Assembly: GCA_022796315.1 (NCBI GenBank)
Contig: JAAWIL010000032.1
Span: 1 to 15,145 of the forward strand
From: Oscillibacter sp.
Lineage (GTDB): Bacteria > Bacillota > Clostridia > Oscillospirales > Oscillospiraceae
Direction of reading: 5' to 3'
Length of the DNA: 15,145 bases
The stretch's first letter is position 1. Each line of letters begins with the position of its first letter. The notes under the pieces are model-generated. The model had not been told where the DNA came from and searched no databases. It was given only the letters and a program-made list of their open reading frames with translations. The position numbers were made by a program, and so were the translations under genes. Below are positions 1-6,535 of the stretch, one piece after another.

Positions 1-261
1 GCCGATGGCGCCGTTGAACTGGCAGCGGTAGCCGGTGTTGGTGTGCCAGCTGCCGTCGTCGGCCATCCAGCTGACCCGGAAGGAGATGGTCCGCTCCGGC
101 TCTACCATCCGCTCCAGCAGGTTGGCCTTCTCATACTCCGGGTGCCGGTCAATCACCGGCTCCAGGGAGGTGAACACCTCCTCCACCGTCTGAACAAACT
201 CCGGCTCCCCCGCATGCTTCGTCTTTACCTCTTCGATCACGCGCGCAAGATATGCGTTCAT
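1..261 (-). CDS. gdhA: NADP-type glutamate dehydrogenase, N-terminal part (cut by window edge)
   Basis: Only the first 87 codons are present and the frame is still open at base 1. The peptide begins MNAYLARVIEEV and contains LLERMVEPERTISFRVSW followed by GYRCQFNGAIG. This is the conserved N-terminal pattern of hexameric GdhA enzymes (family form: LLERLVEPERxIxFRVxW...FxxAIGPYKGG). The full enzyme is about 445 residues, so roughly four fifths, including the catalytic lysines and the NAD(P) domain, lies outside. The start at 261 has an AAGGAGG ribosome site at a normal distance. The enzyme interconverts glutamate and 2-oxoglutarate plus ammonia in the cytosol. As the last visible gene of an amino-acid catabolic series, it would regenerate 2-oxoglutarate for the upstream aminotransferase. 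NADP rather than NAD preference is inferred from family type only. A 147-base gap with its own hairpin and possible promoter separates it from the M20 gene, so it may also be transcribed separately. Confidence 0.9.
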   Translation of the reverse strand, partial: MNAYLARVIEEVKTKHAGEPEFVQTVEEVFTSLEPVIDRHPEYEKANLLERMVEPERTISFRVSWMADDGSWHTNTGYRCQFNGAIG

Positions 262-290
262 GGCAGTTCCTCCTTAGCTTTTCTGAATCT

Positions 291-313
291 CTCCCCGGCC
301 CCTCGCCGGGGAG
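291..313 (-). other. Perfect 9-bp stem-loop in the gdhA leader
   Basis: CTCCCCGGC (291-299) pairs perfectly with GCCGGGGAG (305-313) across a 5-base loop. It sits about 30 bases upstream of the gdhA start codon. No T-run follows it on the minus strand, so a classical intrinsic terminator is unlikely. It could be a leader or mRNA-stability hairpin; the function is unknown. Confidence 0.5.
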
Positions 314-330
314 TTCCTTCCTCTCTGCTC

Positions 331-361
331 TGTATCTGAAAATCTCTCCACGGAAAGTCAA
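331..361 (-). promoter_or_regulatory. Weak candidate promoter for gdhA
   Basis: On the minus strand TTGACT (356-361) resembles a -35 box at five of six positions. A GATACA (331-336) lies 19 bases downstream and is a poor -10 at a long spacing. The position, 70-100 bases before gdhA, is plausible for an internal promoter, but the match is weak and could be chance. Confidence 0.25.
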
Positions 362-382
362 TGGCCGAACGTTCCTCTTCCA

Positions 383-407
383 GCCGCCCGGACCGCGCTC
401 CGGCGGC
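383..407 (-). other. GC-rich hairpin just after the M20 peptidase stop
   Basis: GCCGCC-C-GGA (383-392) pairs with TCC-GGCGGC (399-407) with one bulged base and a 6-base loop, directly after the TAA at 409-411. The stem is strong but no T-tract follows on the minus strand. It may be a 3'-end stabilising hairpin or a partial, factor-dependent terminator between the M20 gene and gdhA. Confidence 0.35.
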
Positions 408-408
408 C

Positions 409-1542
409 TTACAGCGCCTGCAGCAGCTTCGCCGTCAGCGCCGTGCGCCGGGCGATGTGGTCGATGTGGATGTACTCGTTGGGGTTGTGCAGGAACTCTC
501 CCGACGTCCCCAGGCCGTCCAGGGTGGGCACGCCGGCATCGGCGGTAAAGTTGCCGTCGCTGCCGCCGCCAATGGGCACGCCCTTCAGCTCCAGGCCGCA
601 CTCCCGGCCCAGCTCCGCCGCCTTCCGGAACAGCGCCGGGTCCGCGATCATCACGGGCTTGTCGATCTTGCCCCGCACCTCCAGGCGGATGCCGGGCATC
701 TGTGCCTGGAGCTCCATGATCTGCCGGTGTACCGGCTGGCAGACCTCCCGGGTGCGGTAGCGCACGTCCATGGTCAGCCGGGCCGTCTCCGGAATCATAC
801 AGGTCTCCGGCTCGCCGCCGGAGATGGCGGTGGGCGCCAGCGTCACATCCTCCAGTTCCCGGTCCCACTGCTCCAAGAACAGCAGCTGCCGGGCAATCTC
901 CATCAGCGGACTGATGGCCAGATGGGGGTTGGACCCGGAGTGGGCCGCCTTCCCGTGGGCAATGAGATGATAGGTGCCCCGGCCAAAGCGGCTGGTCTTC
1001 ACGCTGTGCAGATCGTTGATTCCCGGCTCCATCACCAGAACGTTCCGGTACTGCCGGGCCGCCTGAATGATGAGGTCGCTGGAGTGGAAGCTGCCGGTCT
1101 CCTCGTCCCCGTTGAAGAAGACGCCGATGGTCCTGTCGGGCATCAGGTTCAGCTCCTGAAGCGCCTTCACGGCAAAATACGCCATGATGATGCCGCCCTT
1201 CATATCCAGAACCCCCGGGCCGAAGGCCTTGCCGCCGTCCACCCGGAAGGGCATGGTCTCCAGGGTTCCCACGGGATACACCGTGTCATAGTGCCCCACA
1301 AACAGGACGCTTTTGGGTCCTGTTCCCAGCTCTCCGTACACATGGTCCCCGCAGGTCTCCTGAGGCAGCCGCTTCATCCGGAAGCCCAGGCCGCCGAAGA
1401 GCTCCTCCAGAAATCCAGCGCACCGGTCCGAGGCCTCCTTGTGCTCAAAGGACGGGGACTCCAGCTCCACGAACCGCCGCAGCAGCTCCAGGTACTCCGG
1501 GACCCGGGATTCCAAATAGCTTACGAGTTTGTCGTCGGACAT
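409..1542 (-). CDS. M20 family metallopeptidase, carboxypeptidase G2-like
   Basis: A 377-residue cytosolic di-zinc hydrolase with no signal peptide. The M20 metal and catalytic motifs are in order: GHYDTV (His84, Asp86), GVLDMKGG (Asp113), GDEETGS (Glu147-Glu148), VMEPG (Glu172) and, near the end, a HNPNEYIHID segment (His352) after GGGSDGN. The dimerisation (lid) domain lies between. The arrangement matches glutamate carboxypeptidase (CPG2)-type members, which cleave a C-terminal or N-acylated amino acid from small amides or dipeptides. The start at 1542 (MSDDKLVSYL) is preferred because GGGAGG lies 8 bases before it; an ATG five codons upstream has no such site. It follows pduL after 20 bases. 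In this operon it probably frees an amino acid from a dipeptide or N-blocked precursor. The exact substrate cannot be read from sequence. Confidence 0.9.
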   Translation of the reverse strand: MSDDKLVSYLESRVPEYLELLRRFVELESPSFEHKEASDRCAGFLEELFGGLGFRMKRLPQETCGDHVYGELGTGPKSVLFVGHYDTVYPVGTLETMPFRVDGGKAFGPGVLDMKGGIIMAYFAVKALQELNLMPDRTIGVFFNGDEETGSFHSSDLIIQAARQYRNVLVMEPGINDLHSVKTSRFGRGTYHLIAHGKAAHSGSNPHLAISPLMEIARQLLFLEQWDRELEDVTLAPTAISGGEPETCMIPETARLTMDVRYRTREVCQPVHRQIMELQAQMPGIRLEVRGKIDKPVMIADPALFRKAAELGRECGLELKGVPIGGGSDGNFTADAGVPTLDGLGTSGEFLHNPNEYIHIDHIARRTALTAKLLQAL

Positions 1543-1562
1543 TGTCTTTCCTCCCATTCCTT

Positions 1563-2138
1563 TTATGCCTGGGGCAGAATCTCCACGATATCCATCGCGT
1601 TGATGCAGGCCGCGTTGGCCTCCTCCACGTCGATGTGCATCATCGGCTCCTCCATTCCCTCGGTGAACACCACCATGCAGTCGCCGAAAATCAGCTGCCG
1701 CTCGCCGCTTACCTTGACCTGGACCATCTGTCCCTTCTCCAGGCCGTACTCCGCCGCCTGCTCCGGGGTGAAGTGGATGTGCCGCAGGGCCACCACCGCC
1801 AGCGAGTCAAAGTCGATGCTCCCTTTGGGGCCGGTCACCGTCAGCGGCGCCAGATCCGGGGAGCCGGAGATCTTCACCGGCGCTTGAATCCCCAGCACGT
1901 AGTTGTCCGCCCGCAGGATCTCCACCTGGTTGTAGTCCCGCAGAGGACCCAGCACCCGCACGCCGGAGATCTCCCCTTTGGGGCCCTTCAGGGTCACGGT
2001 CTCGTTGGCGGCGAAGATCGGGGGCGCCATGGGGCGCTTCACCGTCAGCTCGTAGCCCTTGCCGAAGAGGATGTCGCAGGCCTCCCGGTTCATATGCATA
2101 TGCCGGTTCGAGATGATCACATGCACTTTGTTTTTCAT
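1563..2138 (-). CDS. pduL: PduL-type phosphate acyltransferase
   Basis: A 191-residue protein with the two repeated PduL zinc-site motifs, NRHMHM (His13, His15) and ALRHIHF (His120, His122). It also has Glu46 in FAANETVTL, the GPLRDYNQVE segment (65-74) and MMHIDVEEANA (His168). PduL enzymes exchange CoA and phosphate on short acyl groups (acyl-CoA + Pi to acyl-phosphate + CoA). The usual microcompartment-targeting N-terminal extension is missing: the fold begins within about seven residues, so a cytosolic role is likely. No shell-protein gene is nearby. The gene follows buk after 15 bases and has a modest GGGAAG ribosome site. I infer that it replaces Ptb between the 2-oxoacid oxidoreductase and butyrate kinase. 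The chain length or branching it accepts is not visible. Confidence 0.92.
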   Translation of the reverse strand: MKNKVHVIISNRHMHMNREACDILFGKGYELTVKRPMAPPIFAANETVTLKGPKGEISGVRVLGPLRDYNQVEILRADNYVLGIQAPVKISGSPDLAPLTVTGPKGSIDFDSLAVVALRHIHFTPEQAAEYGLEKGQMVQVKVSGERQLIFGDCMVVFTEGMEEPMMHIDVEEANAACINAMDIVEILPQA

Positions 2139-2153
2139 GTTCTTCCCTTTCTC

Positions 2154-3224
2154 TCAGTCGTTGCGCTCCGTGTCGTAGTCTTTCACCGCTTCCTCGCCAC
2201 GGAGCATCCGGAGAGCGCCCGCCACCAGGGCCTGCATCTCCACCGCGCCGGGCACGGTCTCCACCGGGGCGATGAACTGCACCCGCTTGGCCAGCCGCTC
2301 CGTCAGCCGCCGGGACCGGGCGATCTCGCCGGTGAGGATGATCCGGTCCACCTGGCCGTCCATCACCGTGGCCATGCCGCCGATGTCCTTGGCAATCTGG
2401 TAGATCATGGCGTCAAAATAGAAATCCGCCTTGGCGTCGCCTGCGTCAATCCGCCGCTCCACCTCCTGGACATCGCTGGTGCCCAGATAGGCCACCAGAC
2501 CGCCGCCGCCCATCTGGCGCTTAAAGGCCGCGTTGTAGTCCCACTGGCCGGAGAAGCACTTTTGGGTGAAGGCCACCATGGGCAGCGCGCCGGCCCGCTC
2601 CGGGGAGAAGGCGTTGATGTGGCTGTCGATGATCTTGCCCTTGGCGTGGGCGTTGACGGTGATGCCGCCCCCCAGGTGGCAGATGATGAAGTTGTAGTCC
2701 TCATACCGCCCGCCCAGCTTTTCGGCGATCTTCCAGCCCGCCGCCTTCTCGTTCAGGGGGTGGCCGGCGCCCCGCTGGATGGGGAACTCCGGCAGGCCGG
2801 AGACCTTGGCCAGGTCGATGAAGTCGTCGGCCAGGGGGGCGTCATAGATGTACCCGGGGACCCGGAACTTCTCCATCAGTCCGATGGCGATCATCACCCC
2901 CAGGTTGGACGCGTGGGGCCAGGGGGCCCGGCTGCACTCCTCCACCATCAGGGGGGTGATGGCGTAGCCGCCGCAGTGGATCGGCCGCCCGCCGCCGCCG
3001 CGGGAGACGATGGCGTCCAGCTCCTGAATGCCGGCCTCCCGCATATACCGGTCCACCATCTCCCGCCGCATGGGCAGCTGGTCGTTGATGGTCTGATACT
3101 TGGCAATCTCCTCCGCGGGATGCACCAGCTTGGTTCCGCAGACCTCCCGCTCGTTCTCGTAGTAGGAGACCCGGGTGGAGGTGGAACCGGGGTTGATTAC
3201 AAAGAGCTTAAATACCTTTTCCAT
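2154..3224 (-). CDS. buk: Butyrate (branched-chain fatty acid) kinase
   Basis: A 356-residue acetokinase-superfamily enzyme of the butyrate kinase branch, the usual length for Buk. Motifs seen: NPGSTSTR (11-18) at the N-terminus, SRGGGGRPI (74-82), ASNLG (105-109), YDAP (127-130), HLGGGI (183-188), SPERAG (207-212) and a C-terminal ILTGEIA. Acetate kinase is longer and has different spacing. It transfers phosphate from an acyl-phosphate to ADP in the cytosol, giving ATP and a free acid. Lying between the oxidoreductase gamma subunit (start 3 bases after that gene's TGA) and pduL, it is the ATP-producing step. Butyrate, isobutyrate, isovalerate or 2-methylbutyrate are all possible products. 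The AGGAG site at normal spacing supports the start at 3224. Confidence 0.93.
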   Translation of the reverse strand: MEKVFKLFVINPGSTSTRVSYYENEREVCGTKLVHPAEEIAKYQTINDQLPMRREMVDRYMREAGIQELDAIVSRGGGGRPIHCGGYAITPLMVEECSRAPWPHASNLGVMIAIGLMEKFRVPGYIYDAPLADDFIDLAKVSGLPEFPIQRGAGHPLNEKAAGWKIAEKLGGRYEDYNFIICHLGGGITVNAHAKGKIIDSHINAFSPERAGALPMVAFTQKCFSGQWDYNAAFKRQMGGGGLVAYLGTSDVQEVERRIDAGDAKADFYFDAMIYQIAKDIGGMATVMDGQVDRIILTGEIARSRRLTERLAKRVQFIAPVETVPGAVEMQALVAGALRMLRGEEAVKDYDTERND

Positions 3225-3227
3225 GGC

Positions 3228-3776
3228 TCACTCCTGTCCCGCGATCAGGTCATAGCCCCGCTTCACCAGCGCCTTGTTGGACGCGGCGTATTTGGCCTTG
3301 GACCCGGTGAAGCTGTGGTCAATGTTCTCATAGACCGCCTCCAGGCTCACGGCCCGGGAGGCCGCCACATAGGCCCCCAGCAGCACCATGTTGGCGCCCC
3401 GGGGATTGCCCTCCTCCTCGGCGATGACGTCCGCCGGAACACGATATACGGTGACATCCTTCCGGCCCACCTCCCGGCGCACCATGGAGCTGTCCAGGAT
3501 CAGCGTGCCGCCGGGCACCGCCTTCTCCTCAAACTTCTCCAGGGAGGGATCGTTCATAATGATGCAGTAGTCCGCCGTGGAGACCATGGCGAAGGGAATC
3601 TCCCCGTCGGAGATGACCACATTGCAGTTTGCCGTGCCGCCCCGCATCTCCGCGCCGTAGGAGGGAAGCCACGTGGCCTCCCGGCCCTCGTTCAGCGCCG
3701 CGTAGGCAATCATTTGCCCCACGCGCAGGGCGCCCTGTCCGCCGGAACCGGCTACGATGATCTTACTTCTGAACAT
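3228..3776 (-). CDS. vorC: 2-oxoacid:ferredoxin oxidoreductase, gamma subunit
   Basis: A 182-residue protein with the hallmark GSGGQG near the N-terminus (10-15) and SYGAEMRGGTANC (39-51). It matches the gamma domain of pyruvate/2-ketoisovalerate/2-ketoglutarate:ferredoxin oxidoreductases at typical length. The subunit binds part of CoA and completes the active site of the delta-alpha-beta-gamma complex. It starts 13 bases after the beta stop with a GGGAGGG site and ends 3 bases before buk. Naming as VOR rather than KOR follows the alpha and beta sequences and the buk/pduL neighbours. The symbol is a family assignment and the substrate is not proven. Confidence 0.9.
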   Translation of the reverse strand: MFRSKIIVAGSGGQGALRVGQMIAYAALNEGREATWLPSYGAEMRGGTANCNVVISDGEIPFAMVSTADYCIIMNDPSLEKFEEKAVPGGTLILDSSMVRREVGRKDVTVYRVPADVIAEEEGNPRGANMVLLGAYVAASRAVSLEAVYENIDHSFTGSKAKYAASNKALVKRGYDLIAGQE

Positions 3777-3789
3777 GGCGTGCCCTCCC

Positions 3790-4524
3790 TTAAAAATCCT
3801 TGAAATTGCCCAGGGGATAGTAGGGGATCATCTCTGTGCGAATCCGCTCCAGCGCCTCCAGAGGCGTCTTGCCCCAGTTGGTGGGGCAGGAGGAGAGGAT
3901 CTCCACCATGGAAAAGCCGTGGCCTGCCAGCTGGCACTCAAAGGCCCGCCGGATGGCTTTCTTCGCCTTGCGCACGTTGCCGGGGCTGTCCACGGAGACC
4001 CGCTCCAGGAACTTCGCTCCGTCGATGGTGGCCAGGGTCTCGCACATCCGGATGGGCTTGCCGCACAGCTCTACGTCCCGCCCATAGGGGGAGGTGGTGG
4101 TCTTCTGGCCCGGCAGGGTGGTGGGGGCCATCTGGCCGCCGGTCATGCCGTAGGTGGTGTTGTTGACGAAGATGGTGGTGAATTTCTCCCCCCGGTGGGC
4201 CGCGTGGATGATCTCCGCCGTGCCGATGGAGGCCAGGTCGCCGTCGCCCTGGTAGGTAAAGACCACCTTGTCCGGCTGCATCCGCTTGATGCCCGTGGCG
4301 TTGGCCGGGGCCCGGCCGTGGAGGGAGCAGATGGTATCCGTGGCCATAAACCAGGGCAGATACCCGCCGCAGCCCACGCAGCCCACACAGATTGTATCGC
4401 CGCCAATCCCCATCTCATCAATCACCGAGGCCACCAGCTGCACAATGATGCCGTGGGTACAGCCGGGGCAGAAGGTGAAGGGGCTGTCGTTCAGGGACTT
4501 CGGCTTTGTGTACAGAATGCTCAT
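3790..4524 (-). CDS. vorA: 2-oxoacid:ferredoxin oxidoreductase, beta subunit (TPP-binding)
   Basis: A 244-residue thiamine-diphosphate subunit. CPGCTHG (Cys19, Cys22), CVGCVGC (Cys46, 49, 52) and a late Cys197 provide candidate ligands for its [4Fe-4S] cluster. GDGDLASIG (93-101) through VNNTTYGMTGGQ (120-131) is the TPP/Mg motif. The tail SSCPTNWGKTPLEAL...YYPLG is typical of VOR/KOR beta subunits. The start at 4524 overlaps the alpha stop as ATGA and has GGGAGGAA upstream, implying translational coupling. The longer open frame to 4698 has an unrelated, low-complexity N-terminus inside the alpha gene and is not used. Role: decarboxylates the 2-oxoacid and passes electrons through the clusters to ferredoxin. 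Confidence 0.93.
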   Translation of the reverse strand: MSILYTKPKSLNDSPFTFCPGCTHGIIVQLVASVIDEMGIGGDTICVGCVGCGGYLPWFMATDTICSLHGRAPANATGIKRMQPDKVVFTYQGDGDLASIGTAEIIHAAHRGEKFTTIFVNNTTYGMTGGQMAPTTLPGQKTTTSPYGRDVELCGKPIRMCETLATIDGAKFLERVSVDSPGNVRKAKKAIRRAFECQLAGHGFSMVEILSSCPTNWGKTPLEALERIRTEMIPYYPLGNFKDF

Positions 4525-5579
4525 ACGCGCTGTTCCTCCCAAACCTCTTCCGCCTTGCGAATGATATTCTCCGGCGTCAGGAAATCGCCTGCCGTGTCGC
4601 CCGCGTGGTACACCGGCCACCTGCCGGCGGCGGCAATCCGCACATCGTCGATCATCTGGCCCAGGATGTTGATCTCCGGGCAGATGATCGCCCTGCACTT
4701 CGGTCCAATCCGGTCAAAGGCCTCATAGGGGAAGGGCCACAACGTCTTGGGGCGGATGAAGCCGATCTTCATCTTGCCCGCCAGCTCCTCCGCCGCCGCG
4801 CGGCACATGCGGGCCGCGGTGCCGTAGGCCGCAAATACGAGGTCCGCGTCCTCCACGTCCGTGACCTCCACCCGGGTCTCATTCCGGACGAGGGCGGGAT
4901 ACAGCTCCGTCTCCGCCTCGCTCTTGGCGGCATAGTGGGCCGGGCCCACCGGGAACAGCAGCGCGGAGTTCTTCCCGCCCCGGGAGGCGCTGCCCCGCAG
5001 GGCCCAGGTCTTCTCCGGCAGATTCTGCCGCCTGGCGGGCATCTTCTCAAAGTCCACCGTGCCCATCATCTGGCCGATCATGCCGTCCGCCATCACCACC
5101 ACCGGGTTGCGGTACTGGTCGGCGATGTCAAAGGCCTCATAGACCATGGACGCCGCCTCCTGCACGTCGGACGGGGCGAAGGTGACCACCTTGTAGCCGC
5201 CGTTTCCGGTCATGCGGTAGTCCTCCTGGGCTGCCTTCATGGTGCCGAAGGCGGGACCGCTGCGCATCACCACCACGATCACCGCCGGCAGCCGGGTCAG
5301 GGCCATGGCGGCCAGGGCCTCCAGCTTCAGGCAGTAGCCGGGGCCGGAGGTGCTGGTCATGATCCGTCCGCCGGCGGCGGAGGCGCCCATGACCATATTC
5401 ATCGCCGCCATCTCGCTCTCCGCCTGCAAAAACAGTCCGCCCCGGGGCGGAAGCTCTCTGGCGAAATACTCCGGGATCTCACTCTGCGGTGTGATGGGAT
5501 ATCCGAAAAAGGCCTGGCAGCCCGCCTGGATGGCGGCCTCAGCCATTGCCTCGTTTCCCTTCATCAGAACTCTTGCCAT
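4521..5579 (-). CDS. vorB: 2-oxoacid:ferredoxin oxidoreductase, alpha subunit
   Basis: A 352-residue alpha subunit beginning MARVLMKGNEAMAEAA. It carries GYPITPQSEIPEYF (26-39), LQAESEMAAMNMVMGAS (51-67) and the TSTSGPG turn (75-81), all typical of proteins annotated as 3-methyl-2-oxobutanoate dehydrogenase VorB. It binds the oxoacid and helps hold TPP. The segment after TSTSGPG reads YCLKLEALAAMALTRLPAV. From memory this departs from the common SSSPGISLxxEGISYxAGAELP form and may reflect altered substrate choice. The gene follows the ferredoxin subunit by 11 bases and overlaps the beta gene by 4. It has a GGGGGAG ribosome site. Branched-chain 2-oxoacids are the first guess; aromatic or other oxoacids remain possible. 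Confidence 0.92.
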   Translation of the reverse strand: MARVLMKGNEAMAEAAIQAGCQAFFGYPITPQSEIPEYFARELPPRGGLFLQAESEMAAMNMVMGASAAGGRIMTSTSGPGYCLKLEALAAMALTRLPAVIVVVMRSGPAFGTMKAAQEDYRMTGNGGYKVVTFAPSDVQEAASMVYEAFDIADQYRNPVVVMADGMIGQMMGTVDFEKMPARRQNLPEKTWALRGSASRGGKNSALLFPVGPAHYAAKSEAETELYPALVRNETRVEVTDVEDADLVFAAYGTAARMCRAAAEELAGKMKIGFIRPKTLWPFPYEAFDRIGPKCRAIICPEINILGQMIDDVRIAAAGRWPVYHAGDTAGDFLTPENIIRKAEEVWEEQRV

Positions 5580-5590
5580 GCCGCTCCCCC

Positions 5591-5809
5591 CTATTCCTCA
5601 ATCTTTTCCACCGTAATCACGGCGTCCGGACACATCAGCGTACAGTTCAGACACCCCACGCACCGGGTGGTGTCCGTGATGGCGGCGGGATGAATCCCGC
5701 TCTTGTTCAGAACGCTCTTGTCGGCCACGATCAGCTTCTTGGCGCAAAAGGCCATGCAAAGCTCGCAGCCTTTACAGGCATCCTGTTTGAATGTCACTAA
5801 AAATCCCAT
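5591..5809 (-). CDS. vorD: 2-oxoacid:ferredoxin oxidoreductase, delta subunit (2x[4Fe-4S] ferredoxin)
   Basis: A 72-residue protein with two CxxCxxCxxxC clusters, at Cys12/15/18/22 and Cys50/53/56/60. It is the electron-relay subunit of four-subunit 2-oxoacid oxidoreductases. The second cluster ends CPD as usual; the first ends CAKK and lacks the proline. Two starts are possible. The ATG at 5809 has an AGGA 9 bases upstream. A GTG at 5815 would overlap the previous stop (GTGA) but with only 3 bases to the AGGA. I chose 5809. The gene leads the delta-alpha-beta-gamma set and sits 2 bases after the P-loop ATPase gene, so the two are probably co-translated. Confidence 0.92.
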   Translation of the reverse strand: MGFLVTFKQDACKGCELCMAFCAKKLIVADKSVLNKSGIHPAAITDTTRCVGCLNCTLMCPDAVITVEKIEE

Positions 5810-5811
5810 AC

Positions 5812-6522
5812 TCACTTGTCCTTCCCGCGGTCTTCCCCCGCGCCGTCCAGCCAGGCCGGACGCATCGCCAGGGAGATATAGAATGGTTTTCCCAGCAGTT
5901 CCAGGTGTTCCGTCTGCGGCCGCAGCCGCTCCTCAATCATGGTGCAGACCACCGGCAGGCCGCTGGCGGCCTGGACCTCCCGCACCAGGGCGTCCCCCCG
6001 CAGGATGTCCTCCGGGGAGGTATCCCGCAGCAGGTGGGTGTTGCTGATCAGGCCGTTGATCTCCAGGCGGCCGGAGCGCTGGATGGCGTCGATATACGCC
6101 AGCACGCTCTCCGCCCGGGCCGTCTGGGGCCGGTTGGCGTTGACCACCATCCACATCCGGTAGGGCCGGTTTTTCAAAAGGCCCGCGTACCGGGCCAGCG
6201 CCACAGCTCCGGCGGGGTCGCCCCCCACATCCACCAGGCTGATTCGGCCCTCCTCCGGCTCAAAGCAGGACCGCAGGGACGCCGCCAGCGCGGGGGTGTC
6301 CAGATAGTAGTCGTCCTCATAATTGCTGGAGACCACCCGGATGCCCCGGGCCCCCAGGGGTTCCTTCTGTTCCCGGATGCGGAAATAGGGGTTCACAATG
6401 TCCAGATCGGCCACCAGGACCCGCTGTCCCCGCCGCTCCAGCCACCCGGCGCAGTTGGCCGTGAATTCCGTCTTTCCGCTTCCGTAGTGGCCCACGATGA
6501 TTGTGGGGCTGACAATGTCCAT
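5812..6522 (-). CDS. P-loop ATPase of the MinD/ParA/CobQ type, unknown role
   Basis: A 236-residue soluble protein. It has a P-loop GHYGSGKT (11-18), a following strand VLVADLDIVNPYF (35-47, Asp39/Asp41) like the A' motif of SIMIBI ATPases, and LVDVGGDPAG (97-106) as a Walker-B-like strand. The P-loop is of the plain GxxGSGKT kind and lacks the early lysine of the ParA/MinD deviant Walker A. The start at 6522 has a GGAGG site; the open frame extends 27 codons upstream into the cupin gene without support. It sits between the EctC-like gene (13-base gap) and the ferredoxin subunit (2-base gap). The location suggests an ATP-dependent accessory job, such as cofactor or Fe-S handling or enzyme activation. 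That is inference; I recognise the fold but not a function. Confidence 0.75.
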   Translation of the reverse strand: MDIVSPTIIVGHYGSGKTEFTANCAGWLERRGQRVLVADLDIVNPYFRIREQKEPLGARGIRVVSSNYEDDYYLDTPALAASLRSCFEPEEGRISLVDVGGDPAGAVALARYAGLLKNRPYRMWMVVNANRPQTARAESVLAYIDAIQRSGRLEINGLISNTHLLRDTSPEDILRGDALVREVQAASGLPVVCTMIEERLRPQTEHLELLGKPFYISLAMRPAWLDGAGEDRGKDK

Positions 6523-6535
6523 AAACGTTCCTCCG

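Noticed and set aside
291..313. Intrinsic terminator before gdhA
   Set aside because: The stem is perfect but no T-run follows on the transcribed strand; it lies within about 30 bases of the gdhA start.
149..868. Minus-strand frame of 239 codons overlapping the M20 peptidase and gdhA
   Set aside because: Gly/Arg-rich out-of-frame shadow; the M20 and GdhA frames carry the conserved motifs and ribosome sites.
1542..3803. Long plus-strand open frame of 753 codons, and similar plus-strand frames at 361-1887, 4506-5693, 10302-11498 and 11495-12760
   Set aside because: They lie antisense to genes with clear family motifs, are rich in His/Gly/Arg/Pro low-complexity sequence, and are expected in high-GC DNA opposite real genes.
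4525..4698. N-terminal extension of the oxidoreductase beta subunit
   Set aside because: The added 58 residues are unlike the family and lie inside the alpha gene; the ATG at 4524 has a good ribosome site and starts where the family starts.
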